Position numbers and translations under genes: made by a program
Notes under the pieces: model-generated
Databases searched by the model: none
What the model saw: the letters and a program-made list of their open reading frames with translations, nothing else
Told to the model about the DNA's origin: nothing
Shown: positions 16,880-26,069 of the stretch, in pieces
Position numbering within the stretch: position 1 is the stretch's first letter
Layout of the letters: every line of letters begins with the position of its first letter
Assembly: GCA_020846745.1 (NCBI GenBank)
Contig: JADLDI010000138.1
Coordinates: 1 to 64,000 of the forward strand
Reading direction: 5' to 3'
Length of the DNA stretch: 64,000 bases
Origin: Bryobacterales bacterium
GTDB taxonomy: Bacteria; Acidobacteriota; Terriglobia; Bryobacterales; Bryobacteraceae

Positions 16880-18010
16880 TTACCCGTGGAACTCTTGAAT
16901 TAGCTGTGAGAAATCGTCGAACAGGTACCGCGAATCGTGCGGACCCGGCGCCGCCTCGGGGTGATACTGCACACAAAACACCGGCTCGTTCTTATGACGG
17001 AACCCTTCGAGTGTCTGATCGTTCAGATTGATGTGCGTCAGTTCCACTTCCGATGCGTTCAAGGAATCCGGGTCCACCGCGAACCCGTGATTTTGCGACG
17101 TGATCTCGACCTTGTTCGTCCGGTAGTTCAGCACCGGATGATTCGCCCCGCGATGCCCGAACTTCAACTTATATGTCTTGCCGCCCAGCGCCAGCCCTAA
17201 TACCTGGTGCCCCAGGCAAATCCCGAATATCGGCGCTTTCCCGATCAGCTTCCGTACCTGCGCCGCCTGAAACGCCAGCGGTTCCGGGTCTCCCGGACCA
17301 TTCGACAAAAACACCCCATCCGGCTTCAGCGCCAGCACATCTTCCGCCGGGGACAGCGCCGGAATCACCGTCACCTTGCACCCGTTCTGCACCAGCCGCC
17401 GCAGAATGTTCCGTTTAATCCCGAAATCGTAGGCCACCACGTGGCATCGCGGCTCCTGGCCTTCCGTGTCCAGTTCCGATGGCGAACACGCCGTCACCCC
17501 TTCCAGCCATTGGTACGGTTTCACGGTCGAAACCTGCGTCGCGAGGTCCAATCCCGCCATCGAAGGGATCGCCCGGGCCTGTTCCACCAGTTGCTTCGGA
17601 TCCCCGTCTATACCCGAAATCACCCCGCGCATCACACCCTGGCTCCGCAGCCGCCGCACCAGCGCCCGTGTGTCGATGCCCGAAATCACCGGCACCGAGT
17701 TCTTCCCCAAAAACTCTTCCGCCGCTTCTTCCGAACGCCAGTTCGACGCCACCGGCGAAAAGTCCCGTACCACCAGACCTTCTATAAATGGTTGCGACGA
17801 TTCGTTATCCGCCGGGTTGGCCCCGTAGTTCCCGATCTGCGGATTCGTTAATACGACGATCTGCCCGCAATACGATGGATCGGTGAATATTTCCTGATAT
17901 CCAGTGATGGAAGTGTTGAAGACCACTTCGCCACTTCTGACTTCGCGCGCACCAAAACTCCTGCCCTCAAAGACGGTTCCGTCTTCCAGGGCGAGGATTG
18001 CTCTTTCCAA
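16880..18010 (-). CDS. carA: Carbamoyl phosphate synthase small subunit
   Basis: 376 residues from TTG 18010, supported by GAGGAG 9 bases upstream. The N-terminal small-subunit domain (ALEDGTVFEGRSFG; FNTSITGYQEIFTDPSY) is followed by a class I glutamine amidotransferase with the nucleophile in IFGICLGHQVLG and the His-Pro-Glu of VQYHPEAAPGPHD. It hydrolyses glutamine and passes ammonia to CarB. It is the first gene of a carAB operon and is divergent from pyrE, with a roughly 600-base region between them. Confidence 0.97.
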   Translation of the reverse strand: MERAILALEDGTVFEGRSFGAREVRSGEVVFNTSITGYQEIFTDPSYCGQIVVLTNPQIGNYGANPADNESSQPFIEGLVVRDFSPVASNWRSEEAAEEFLGKNSVPVISGIDTRALVRRLRSQGVMRGVISGIDGDPKQLVEQARAIPSMAGLDLATQVSTVKPYQWLEGVTACSPSELDTEGQEPRCHVVAYDFGIKRNILRRLVQNGCKVTVIPALSPAEDVLALKPDGVFLSNGPGDPEPLAFQAAQVRKLIGKAPIFGICLGHQVLGLALGGKTYKLKFGHRGANHPVLNYRTNKVEITSQNHGFAVDPDSLNASEVELTHINLNDQTLEGFRHKNEPVFCVQYHPEAAPGPHDSRYLFDDFSQLIQEFHG

Positions 18011-18362
18011 TCCGCGTGGCTCCTCTCTTGGATCAACCCCAGGACCTGATCTTTCCTATTGCACCACGTTTTTCGAGCGAGGTTCAACCCTGCAATAACG
18101 GCGCGTCCCGGAAAACCGTGCACAGAAATCTTCGCCCAATATTCTTCCGCAAACCAGCCCCGAGGCGGCCCCGACCCCGGCTGGAGCTGTAGAAAATATC
18201 ATCAAATAACCGTCGGCCCCATTCCGTCCACCAACGGCCAAGCCCGTAGTGTCGCTTGGGCCCTCCCAGGCCTACCCATCACTTGCTCGCCCACTTGCTC
18301 GGCGCGTCCACTTGCCCGGCGCGTCTTGAAACACTCTGACCGGCGCCGCAGTCACTTGAACA
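18011..18362. other. Intergenic region upstream of carA
   Basis: No gene or recognisable riboswitch is seen. The region must hold the carA promoter, but no clear -35/-10 pair stands out. A 17-base imperfect tandem repeat lies at 18292-18325. Confidence 0.4.
18292..18325. repeat. 17-base tandem repeat, two copies
   Basis: CACTTGCTCGGCGCGTC (18292-18308) is followed directly by CACTTGCCCGGCGCGTC (18309-18325), with one mismatch. A partial third unit CACTTGCTCGCC precedes it at 18280-18291. Confidence 0.7.
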
Positions 18363-18509
18363 ATGGCGAAACCACAGCATGAACCGATTGAGCCGGAACG
18401 TCCCCAGGACGTGAAACCGGAACCGAGCCGCGATGCGGCGGAAGGAGACCGCGAGATTATTGAAGACGATCTGCGCAGGAAAGAAGGCGGCGAGCCCAAG
18501 CGGCGTTAA
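18363..18509 (+). CDS. Possible 48-residue highly charged small protein
   Basis: ATG at 18363, TAA at 18507-18509. The product begins MAKPQHEPIEPERPQDVKPE and ends with a Glu/Asp/Lys/Arg-rich stretch (REIIEDDLRRKEGGEPKRR). The composition is strongly charged, Pro-rich at the start and probably disordered. No strong ribosome binding site is seen. It lies between carA and pyrE, in pyrE's direction. I recognise no family; it may be a real small protein or chance. Confidence 0.4.
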   Translation: MAKPQHEPIEPERPQDVKPEPSRDAAEGDREIIEDDLRRKEGGEPKRR

Positions 18510-18620
18510 GCGATTCGACGAGCGGTTGGGGAAAACCACAATAAATACCCGGGTATCCGTTTTCTATCGCGGATTCTAGCGCCTGCCCAGCCGGTGGTAG
18601 ACAATAGAAGCGGTATCCGT

Positions 18621-19238
18621 ATGGAATTGATTCCGACCCAAGACGAGGTGATCCACCTCCTGCGTGAAACCGGCGCGCTACGCGACGGGTTTTTCCAGTT
18701 TCCCGACGGGCTGTATTCGAACCAGTACCTGCAGATGGCGCTGGCGTTTCGAAACTACCAGCATTTAAAGACGCTGAGTGTTGGCCTGAGCCGGAAGGTC
18801 AGGGCCAACCCGGAAATCCGGGCCATTGTTTCGCAGCTATCGATTGTGACGCTGGCGGTCGGCGGCCTGCCGGTGGCGTACGGCGTGTGTGAAGCGCTGC
18901 GGGCCAAGCGGGTGTATTGGGCCGAGCGCGACAATTCCGGCGACCCGTTGCGGTACCGCCCGTTTATCGACAACGAACCGGGCGAGAAGGTCCTCATTGT
19001 CGACGACATCTTGCGGTCGGGCAAGAAACTGCGGGAATTACGGCGGCTTGTCGAGGCCGGCGGGGGCGAAGTGGTTGGTCTCGCGGTGGTGGTATACCAG
19101 CCGAATCCGGAGATGGTGAAGTTTGACGACTTGCCGTTCTACTACCTGGCCCAACTGGATTCCATCTTCAAAACCGCCGATGATACATGGCCCGGATTAA
19201 AGCCGGGCATGGAGCCGACCGCAGTATGGCAGGGCTAA
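18621..19238 (+). CDS. pyrE: Orotate phosphoribosyltransferase-like protein
   Basis: 205 residues from ATG 18621; a GTG nine codons earlier is less likely. The PRPP-binding motif VLIVDDILRSGKKL is clear, as are FFQFPDGLYSNQYLQM near the start and the substrate-side VYWAERDNSGDPL. PyrE converts orotate and PRPP to OMP in pyrimidine synthesis. Its position opposite the carAB operon supports that role. The RSGKK ending of the PRPP loop differs from the usual TTGG/SGGS, so a related phosphoribosyltransferase activity is possible. The 3' end overlaps the next gene by 13 bases. Confidence 0.8.
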   Translation: MELIPTQDEVIHLLRETGALRDGFFQFPDGLYSNQYLQMALAFRNYQHLKTLSVGLSRKVRANPEIRAIVSQLSIVTLAVGGLPVAYGVCEALRAKRVYWAERDNSGDPLRYRPFIDNEPGEKVLIVDDILRSGKKLRELRRLVEAGGGEVVGLAVVVYQPNPEMVKFDDLPFYYLAQLDSIFKTADDTWPGLKPGMEPTAVWQG

Positions 19239-20545
19239 TCGTAGTTCTGCTCGCCGCGATGGCGGGCGTCGCCTACGCCGACGCGAAGCCCGAGTTTCGC
19301 GCCGGGGTCTCACGGCTCGACATCACACCGGAAAAGCCCATCTGGATGTCGGGCTATGCGGCTCGAACGAAGCCCTCTGATGGGGCATTGCATCCGCTCT
19401 GGGCGAAGGGCCTCGCCATTGAAGACCGTAAGGGCTACCGGTTGGTGATCGTCACCACCGATCTGATCGGGTTGCCGCGGGTGATCACCGATGAGGTGGC
19501 CGCGCGGCTTGAAAAGCGGCACAACCTGCGGCGGGCGCAGATCGTCTTTAACGCGTCGCACACGCACACGGGTCCGGTCGTACGGCCGAACCTGATGACG
19601 ATGTACTTCCTGTCGCCCGACGAGAAGCAGGTGGTCGAAGAGTATGCGCGCAAGCTCACCGGCGATCTGTTTCAGGTGGCGTCCGCGGCATTGGGAGATC
19701 TGAAGCCCGCCGAGTTGCGGTTCGGTCAGGGAACGGCCGGTTTCGGCAACAACCGGCGGAACGCCAAGGGTCCAACGGACCATTCGGTGCCGGTGATTGA
19801 GGTTGTCGCCGATGGAAAGCCGAAAGCGATCCTGTTCGGCTACTCCTGCCACAACACCACCCACGTGGCGGAGGATACGAAGCTGAGCGGCGACTACACG
19901 GGTTTCGCGCAGATCGAGTTGGAAGCGAAATATCCCGGCGCGACGGCGCTGTTTATAACGCTCTGCGGAGCCGACCAGAATCCGAATCCGCGTGGGAAGA
20001 CGGAGTACGCGCAGGATCATGGAAAGGAGTTGGCGGAGTCGGTCGGTAAGGTCTTGTCGGGCCAGATGGTCACGCTGCATGCGCCGCTCAAGTCGACCTA
20101 CTCGAACGTCGACCTCGCGTTTGCCCTGCACACGCGCGATCAGTTTGAAGAAGAAGCCAAGTCGGCCGACAAGTTCAAGGCTTCGCGCGCGCGGGAAATG
20201 CTCGCGAAGTACGATGAGGGGCGGCCTGTACGGTCGACGCCCTATCCGGTGCAGGCGATCCGGTTCGGGAAGGACCTGACGCTGGTCGCTCTAGGGGGAG
20301 AGGTGGTGGTGGATTACGCGCTGCGCATTAAGCGGCACTACGATAAAGAGCGTGTGGTGGTGGCCGGTTACTCGAACGACGTGATGTGTTACATCCCGTC
20401 GTTGCGGATTCTGAAAGAGGGGGGCTACGAGGGGCTGACCAGCATGATCTATTACGGCCAGCCGGGTCCGTTCGCCGCCGACGTGGAAGATCGCATCTGG
20501 CTCGCAGTCGCGAAAGCGATGAAGCGCGTCGGCGCGAAGCAGTAG
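19226..20545 (+). CDS. Neutral/alkaline ceramidase-like exported hydrolase
   Basis: 439 residues from ATG 19226, which gives a proper signal peptide (MAGLIVVLLAAMAGVAYA). The sequence FRAGVSRLDITPEKPIWMSGYA and the metal-binding NASHTHTGP are hallmarks of the neutral/alkaline non-lysosomal ceramidase N-terminal family; later YSCHNTTHV and FITLCGADQNPNP also fit. Family members use zinc to cleave amide bonds of ceramides, but many exported acidobacterial and planctomycete relatives have no known substrate. The gene overlaps pyrE by 13 bases, so they may be co-transcribed despite unrelated functions. Confidence 0.85.
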   Translation: MAGLIVVLLAAMAGVAYADAKPEFRAGVSRLDITPEKPIWMSGYAARTKPSDGALHPLWAKGLAIEDRKGYRLVIVTTDLIGLPRVITDEVAARLEKRHNLRRAQIVFNASHTHTGPVVRPNLMTMYFLSPDEKQVVEEYARKLTGDLFQVASAALGDLKPAELRFGQGTAGFGNNRRNAKGPTDHSVPVIEVVADGKPKAILFGYSCHNTTHVAEDTKLSGDYTGFAQIELEAKYPGATALFITLCGADQNPNPRGKTEYAQDHGKELAESVGKVLSGQMVTLHAPLKSTYSNVDLAFALHTRDQFEEEAKSADKFKASRAREMLAKYDEGRPVRSTPYPVQAIRFGKDLTLVALGGEVVVDYALRIKRHYDKERVVVAGYSNDVMCYIPSLRILKEGGYEGLTSMIYYGQPGPFAADVEDRIWLAVAKAMKRVGAKQ

Positions 20546-20549
20546 GCGA

Positions 20550-22169
20550 TTACGTGCCTTTGTCGCGGCCGAATTGGGGATTGTCGCGGGTGCCGTCCAC
20601 TTTGATCTTGAGGAAGGTGCCGGCGCCTTCTTTCGCGAAAAATGGATCGACGGGTTTCAACGCCCACCGCTTCCACCCGGACATCGTTTGCGAAACCTTG
20701 GCGTCGAGCTTCAGGTCGCCGCGAAAGTTCATCTCTTCGCTCGCGAATGTGTAGTGCCCGGCCAGTGACACGGCCGCGCCGGGTACGGTGAATCGAAGGC
20801 GGTCGAAGTCGATCACTCCGTTGGCGAGGTTGAAGCTGCCGGCAAGCCGCGAAGGCACTTCGTCGATCCCATGGTCTTTCGGACGTCCCTGCCCACGGCG
20901 GCTGAGCGAATCGATTTTGTCCTGAACGGTGGTACTGGTGAAGCGCGCGTCGAGGAGTGCGAACTGGCCTCTGATTTTCAGACGGTCGGCGATTTCACCC
21001 TGGCCGGGCGGCAGCGCGAACTTCATCGTCAGTTGGATTCCGCCGCGAAGAATGGGCCGCGGACCTTTCATGGCCAGGCGTAGCATGTCCTCTACCCGGC
21101 CCTGGGTGAGCTTGACGTCGAGTGCGACCGTTTTGCCGCGCGTCCCTTCGTAGCGGATCACCCCGCCACGCGTCAGGAATTGGGTCTGGCCGAGGCGGGC
21201 TGCCACGGGTTGTAGTTCCGTGTCGCCGTTGGTACCGTCGACGATCGCATGGAATTGAGTCGTGAGCGGGACCGGGTGGTTGACGGATTTGAGCCGAAAA
21301 TCGGGCACCCGCGTTTCGCCGTTCACCACCAACCGATTGAGTTGGCCGGCAAACGTGCCCGTCGAGGCGAGCGTGCCGGCTATGCCTTTGAACACGCCAA
21401 GGTCGGCTTTCGAAAAGTCGTACTTCCCGGAGATCGGCGTATCGCCGGGTTCTTCGGCGTTCCACGGGCCGAAATGGCCTTTCGTGTCGATAAGCCCGGG
21501 CGGTTTGGCGTTCGTCAGCACGGCGTCGTAATCAAAGCCCAGCGCCGACTCGGTGCCGTTTAAGGTAAGTTGGTGAATGTCGAATTGAAGAGGCGCTTTT
21601 CCTGGTTTGGCCGGGATGATCACCAGTTTGGTGCCGTCCGCGCGTATCTGACGGATAAACACTTTGGGAGGCTTTTTCCCTGAGCCTTCCGCGCTGCCTG
21701 TTTTGATTCGAGGGCGCCGTCCCTTCGGCGGCACGTGAATTTCCAGCCCCTCGAGCTTCACCGTGCCCACGTAGGCCGGTTGGAACCAGAGCGATTGTAG
21801 ATCCACCTGGAAGGCGAACCGCCGGATCCGAATCATCGGAGGAAGGTCTTCGTTCCCGCGAAACCGCAAGGCCAGGCCGCGGCCGGATACATGCACGTTG
21901 GCGCCCTTGCCTTTGCGCAGCAGGATCTCAAGGGGGGAGTTGAGCGGCATACCGACGTCGATCGACTGCAACTCGACGTCGCTCGCCAACCGTTCCGAAA
22001 GATAGGCCACTGTCTGTTCGCGAAGAAAGGGCTCAAACCGGCGGGACAGGACCCAGCCGGCAACGACCAGGGCAAGCAGCACGACAGTGGCGGCGAGCGC
22101 GGAATAGAGCAAGAAGCGTTTCATGAAGAAGGTGCGTGGCGGTGGCCAACGCGAAAGGTTTCGTTGCAC
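20550..22169 (-). CDS. AsmA-like membrane-anchored protein
   Basis: 539 residues from GTG 22169, supported by AAGGA 7 bases upstream; an internal ATG at 22124 (MKRFLLYSALAATVVLLALV) lacks one. A single N-terminal membrane segment at about residues 19-38 is followed by a long beta-rich region (VELQSIDVGMPLNSP; ALGFDYDAVLTN; FNLANGVIDFDRLRFTVPG; FRGDLKLDAKVSQTMSG). This is the usual plan of AsmA/DUF748-type periplasmic proteins linked to lipid transport to the outer membrane. The end is convergent with the ceramidase-like gene, 4 bases away. Confidence 0.75.
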   Translation of the reverse strand: MQRNLSRWPPPRTFFMKRFLLYSALAATVVLLALVVAGWVLSRRFEPFLREQTVAYLSERLASDVELQSIDVGMPLNSPLEILLRKGKGANVHVSGRGLALRFRGNEDLPPMIRIRRFAFQVDLQSLWFQPAYVGTVKLEGLEIHVPPKGRRPRIKTGSAEGSGKKPPKVFIRQIRADGTKLVIIPAKPGKAPLQFDIHQLTLNGTESALGFDYDAVLTNAKPPGLIDTKGHFGPWNAEEPGDTPISGKYDFSKADLGVFKGIAGTLASTGTFAGQLNRLVVNGETRVPDFRLKSVNHPVPLTTQFHAIVDGTNGDTELQPVAARLGQTQFLTRGGVIRYEGTRGKTVALDVKLTQGRVEDMLRLAMKGPRPILRGGIQLTMKFALPPGQGEIADRLKIRGQFALLDARFTSTTVQDKIDSLSRRGQGRPKDHGIDEVPSRLAGSFNLANGVIDFDRLRFTVPGAAVSLAGHYTFASEEMNFRGDLKLDAKVSQTMSGWKRWALKPVDPFFAKEGAGTFLKIKVDGTRDNPQFGRDKGT

Positions 22170-22463
22170 GCCACATTCCTTCTTTTGCCGATAATCGTGA
22201 CAACAAATTAATCCAGCGTTCGCTTCCCTTTGAGCGGGGGCTGGTCAAAAAAAGGACTTTGATCTGGCATTCGGACCGGCAGAGTGCGATACTATCAGTT
22301 ACGAGCACGATGCGCGGGATGATAGCCTTCCTCCTCCGCCAAGGCTACCCTGTGAACTTCGTTCTCGTAATGCCGGCGTACAAGGGGCGCCCATCTCCGC
22401 AGCCCCCATCCTGCTCGCTATGGGTGCCCTGTCGGCATCGCTTCTTGTACGTCTAATCCCCCA

Positions 22464-23510
22464 ATGACATTCCTGCTGGCTTTCCTCTTCGCCATCAAGC
22501 TGTTACCCCCGGAGACGGATATGGTGTTCCGGCAACCTCAGGTCGCCACCACCTGGGACATGCTGGGTGTTGTTGCCGGCGCGGGCAACGATATCTACTA
22601 CGCCTATTCGACCAACGACGGTCAGACCTTCTCGCGACCCTCACGGCTCGAAACCAAAGGTCAGCTTTCGCTCGGGCGGCACAGGGGTCCGCGGATCGCT
22701 TATCAAGCGGGCAACCTCGTGGTCTCCGCCGTCGTCGGCAAAAAGGGAAAAGGCCAGGACGGCGACCTGCTGGTGTGGCGCTCGCAGGATAACGGAAAGA
22801 CGTGGCTCAGCCCCGTCCGTGTAAACGACGTCGCCGGATCGGCCCGCGAAGGATTACACGCCATGACTTCCGGCAACGGCATGGTTTTTGTGGTGTGGCT
22901 CGACCTGCGTCAGAAAGGGACACGCATCTACGGCGCGAAGTCCACTGACGGTGGCGCCTCGTGGGAGAAGAATCTGCTCATCTACGAATCCCCCGATGGC
23001 TCGGTCTGTGAATGTTGCCACCCATCGGTGGTGATCGGTCCAGGCGGTGCGATTTGGGTGATGTTCCGCAACTCCGTTGCCGGTAATCGCGATATGTACC
23101 TGGTTTCATCCCGCGACGGCGCCGTGACATGGGAGCTACCCATCAAGCTGGGCAAGGAATCGTGGAAGCTAAATGGCTGCCCGATGGACGGCGGCGCGGT
23201 CACGACCACCGGCAAAGACAACGTCTACACCGTGTGGCGGCGGGATAAGGGCATTTTCGTCGCGACCACCCGCGGCAAGGAAAGCGAACTCGGACAAGGC
23301 AAAGACCCGGTGATCGCAGCGGGCATGAACGACGATTTGACCGCCGTCTGGACAGCGGCCGATGGCTCGCTGGAAGTGCGCACGACCAAAAATGACACAG
23401 TGCGCACTCTCGTCCCGAAGGGCGCTTATCCCCAGTTGATCTTCACCGGCCGCGCAATGCTGGCCTTCTATGAAGAAGGCGATGGCGTGGGCGTCACGGT
23501 TGTGGAGTAA
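22464..23510 (+). CDS. Sialidase-like (BNR/Asp-box) exported protein
   Basis: 348 residues. A short hydrophobic start (MTFLLAFLFAIKLLPPE) suggests a signal peptide. At least four Asp-box motifs are visible: STNDGQTF, SQDNGKTW, STDGGASW and SRDGAVTW, the mark of six-bladed beta-propeller sialidases. The Arg triad of true sialidases is not obvious, so it may be a non-enzymatic propeller or act on another glycan. A conserved-looking CECCHPS segment is present. The 3' end overlaps the convergent HlyD-type gene by 17 bases. The 294 bases before it hold no gene. Confidence 0.75.
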   Translation: MTFLLAFLFAIKLLPPETDMVFRQPQVATTWDMLGVVAGAGNDIYYAYSTNDGQTFSRPSRLETKGQLSLGRHRGPRIAYQAGNLVVSAVVGKKGKGQDGDLLVWRSQDNGKTWLSPVRVNDVAGSAREGLHAMTSGNGMVFVVWLDLRQKGTRIYGAKSTDGGASWEKNLLIYESPDGSVCECCHPSVVIGPGGAIWVMFRNSVAGNRDMYLVSSRDGAVTWELPIKLGKESWKLNGCPMDGGAVTTTGKDNVYTVWRRDKGIFVATTRGKESELGQGKDPVIAAGMNDDLTAVWTAADGSLEVRTTKNDTVRTLVPKGAYPQLIFTGRAMLAFYEEGDGVGVTVVE

Positions 23511-24702
23511 CCCGATCTCCGGGTTCGACAGCCACATCGGTCGAGATCACGACCCGATCCCCTTCTTTGAGACCCGAGCGGACCTCGGCGTGCGTAATGC
23601 TGGACGTGCCTAGTTCCACCCCCCGGAATTCGACGTGATCTCCGACGACGACCAGCACCCCGCTACCTTTCTCCCCACGGCGAAGCGCGGCCTTCGGAAT
23701 CGCCAACGCGTTTTCGACCACTGACGATCGGATCTCCGCATTGATGTTGGCGCCCGGCGGTAGTGTTCCGCCTTCGTTGTCGATCAGGCACACGACTTCA
23801 CCCACCTGCCGGGTATTCAGGGCAACGATTTGGGTGGGGAGCGCTTCGACCTGCCCCTTCCACGAGCGGTTCGGGATCGCATCCCAGCGGATCTCGACAG
23901 GCATGCCCTGGCTGACCCGGCCCAGTTCGGGTTCGTCGACATACACGATAACGCGGACAGTCTTCGTCTGGCCGACTTCGGCAATCAGGTCGCCCGGCTG
24001 CACGTATCCACCGCGGCGAACCGCCAGATTGTAAACCGTTCCGGCCACGGGAGAGGTGACGCGCGCCTGACCGATGCGCTGGTGGGCGAGTTGAACGGCG
24101 GCTTCCGCGTCGCGCACACGCGCTTCGACGGCATCCCGTGAGCCTACTGGAACCAGCGTTTCGCGGCGGCGTTCGAGGGACCGCAGGTCCGTTTCGAGCT
24201 GCCGGACCCGATCCTGCGCGGCAATCAGCGTTTCGCGTGTTTCGGCATTCTGGCGAACCAGTCTCTCAGTACGCTCCACTTCCCGTTTGGCCACGTCCAG
24301 TTGAACACGGGTGGATTCGATGGAACCTTCGAGTTCCGAGCGTGTAGCGGCCGATCCGCCTGCCGAGAGTACTTTCAGGTCCGCTTGCGCCTGTGCGAGG
24401 CGCGCCTCAGCCGCCTGGAGTTCCGCCCGCTCGGCCGCCGAGTTCAATTCCACCAGCAGGCCCCCGGCTGCGACTACCGCCCCCTTTTCGACCGCCACTT
24501 TCACGATTGCGCCGCCTTGCTGGGCCCGGACGGAAGCAAACTGCGCCGGCTCCACTTTGCCGTTCGTAATGATCGTGCTGGTTAACGTCTGCCGTGTGAC
24601 AGTGGCGGTGGCGACCCGCTTCGGCGCCGCAGGCCGCGACAACCACCAGGCCACGCCGCCCACGATCGCTACTACAACCACGATTCCAATCAGCTTCTTC
24701 AT
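23494..24702 (-). CDS. HlyD-family efflux adaptor (membrane fusion) protein
   Basis: 402 residues. One N-terminal membrane anchor (residues 3-20, LIGIVVVVAIVGGVAWWL), a lipoyl-type half-motif (VRAQQGGAIVKVAVEKGAVV), a coiled-coil hairpin at about 90-190 rich in Ala/Glu/Arg, the second half-motif (VTSPVAGTVYNLAVRRGGYV) and a C-terminal barrel (VSQGMPVEIRWDAIP). Such adaptors link an inner-membrane RND or ABC pump to a TolC channel. No pump gene is next to it; the partner must be elsewhere. It overlaps the dehydrogenase gene upstream by four bases, so the pair is co-translated. Confidence 0.88.
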   Translation of the reverse strand: MKKLIGIVVVVAIVGGVAWWLSRPAAPKRVATATVTRQTLTSTIITNGKVEPAQFASVRAQQGGAIVKVAVEKGAVVAAGGLLVELNSAAERAELQAAEARLAQAQADLKVLSAGGSAATRSELEGSIESTRVQLDVAKREVERTERLVRQNAETRETLIAAQDRVRQLETDLRSLERRRETLVPVGSRDAVEARVRDAEAAVQLAHQRIGQARVTSPVAGTVYNLAVRRGGYVQPGDLIAEVGQTKTVRVIVYVDEPELGRVSQGMPVEIRWDAIPNRSWKGQVEALPTQIVALNTRQVGEVVCLIDNEGGTLPPGANINAEIRSSVVENALAIPKAALRRGEKGSGVLVVVGDHVEFRGVELGTSSITHAEVRSGLKEGDRVVISTDVAVEPGDRVTPQP

Positions 24703-25802
24703 GCGTGAGGGGTGATGACAGCCTTGCCGGATTGCCAGCGCTTCACCGTGTCGAGTGCAACGTTCGCTTCCTGCAAGCTGAACCGGTGAGTGATCTGTCC
24801 CGCGAAGAGTTCCGCCCAGTTTCCGAGTTCCAACAGGCGCAGCGCCGCATCCACATGGCGCGGTTCAAAGCCCCACGACCCGCGTACTTCCAACTGCTTG
24901 CGCGTGATGATGTGCGGGTTGAACTCGATGTTGCCGGCGTTCGCATACTGGCCGAGCACGAGGAACTTTCCGCCATCGCGCGGCAGTTCGATGCCCTCGT
25001 TCACCGCGGCCGGGATGCCCACTGCTTCAATGACTACATCGGCCCCATAGCCGCCCGTTTCAGCCATGACCTGCTTGCGCCGGTCTTCGATCGTAGTATT
25101 CGAGAAATCGATCGCCACATCGGCCCCGAAACGGTGCGCGAGTTCCAGCCGATGCGGTGGTCCGCCGATGACGATGATTCGGGAAGCTCCGCTCTGCCGG
25201 GCCACCGCAAGCGACGCCAGCCCCACGGGTCCTGTTCCTTGCACAACCACAGTGTCGCCCCATTCGACCGGACAACGTTCGATGCCGTGAATGGCTGTCG
25301 TGAGCGCGCATCCGGCGCCGACCACCGCCGCGGCCGGCAACGAGTCCGGCAAACGAAAAATGCTCGATCCGGCGCGCAGCAGGATCCGCTCGGCATAGCC
25401 GCCACGTAGGTGCGGTGCGTCGTTCGCCGAATAGGAAATCCCGTAAGCTTTGCGGGCAATACACCGGGTAGGCTGGCGCTTTACGCGGCAATAGAAGCAC
25501 TCACCGCAAACGATGGAACTCGCCCATGTGACGCGATCTCCAACACTGACCGGTTGTCCACGCCAGTCTCTGATCAGGCCTTCACCCAAGCGTTCGATGA
25601 CACCGACCGACTCGTGGCCGAGGATCACCGGCAAAGGAACCGGAAGTTCCCCCTTCCACAAGTGGACATCGGTGCCGCAGATGCCAGCCATTTCCACGCG
25701 GATCAAGGCCTCGCCCGGAGAGAGGGCGGTTTGGATCGGGTACTCACGGATTTCGAGTGGCTGGTTGTAGCCGACCAGGACCGCTGCTTTGGCTGTGCTC
25801 AT
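24699..25802 (-). CDS. Zinc-containing medium-chain alcohol/polyol dehydrogenase
   Basis: 367 residues from ATG 25802 (MSTAKAAVLVGYNQPL); an earlier start codon adds six doubtful residues. Catalytic-zinc landmarks: GICGTDVHLWKGE and GHESVGVIERLG; structural-zinc cysteines: CGECFYC ... C; the NAD(P)-binding loop QGTGPVGLASLAVARQSGA. It resembles threonine/sorbitol-type dehydrogenases of the MDR superfamily; the substrate is not readable. The stop overlaps the start of the HlyD-type gene by four bases, which is an odd functional pairing. Confidence 0.88.
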   Translation of the reverse strand: MSTAKAAVLVGYNQPLEIREYPIQTALSPGEALIRVEMAGICGTDVHLWKGELPVPLPVILGHESVGVIERLGEGLIRDWRGQPVSVGDRVTWASSIVCGECFYCRVKRQPTRCIARKAYGISYSANDAPHLRGGYAERILLRAGSSIFRLPDSLPAAAVVGAGCALTTAIHGIERCPVEWGDTVVVQGTGPVGLASLAVARQSGASRIIVIGGPPHRLELAHRFGADVAIDFSNTTIEDRRKQVMAETGGYGADVVIEAVGIPAAVNEGIELPRDGGKFLVLGQYANAGNIEFNPHIITRKQLEVRGSWGFEPRHVDAALRLLELGNWAELFAGQITHRFSLQEANVALDTVKRWQSGKAVITPHA

Positions 25803-26014
25803 TCTATGGGTCTCGCGCAATAGTGGAACAGGATCTCCTTATTCTACGCGCTGTATCTCTAATGAAAGACGATGCATGGCAGTGCCCGGTTGCCGTCTGG
25901 AATCTTCCCGGAAGTCAAGCCAGGCGTACGGATGCCATTCAGATTTGAGGCGGAAGGCCGTGGCGGGATGTGAGGAGAGGAGGGGAGAGTCTTCGGGATG
26001 AACCTGCCGCATAA

Positions 26015-26050
26015 CAAAAAAAAGCGGACCGGCCGAAGCCAGTCCGCTTT
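26015..26050 (-). terminator. Intrinsic terminator of the PEP-CTERM gene
   Basis: AAAGCGGAC (26021-26029) pairs with GTCCGCTTT (26042-26050). On the minus strand the stem is followed by a T-run (A-run 26015-26023 on plus). It lies 20 bases after the stop at 26070, so it ends that transcript; the same stem could also work weakly on the plus strand. Confidence 0.85.
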
Positions 26051-26069
26051 GGTTCTTACAACTTTGAAA

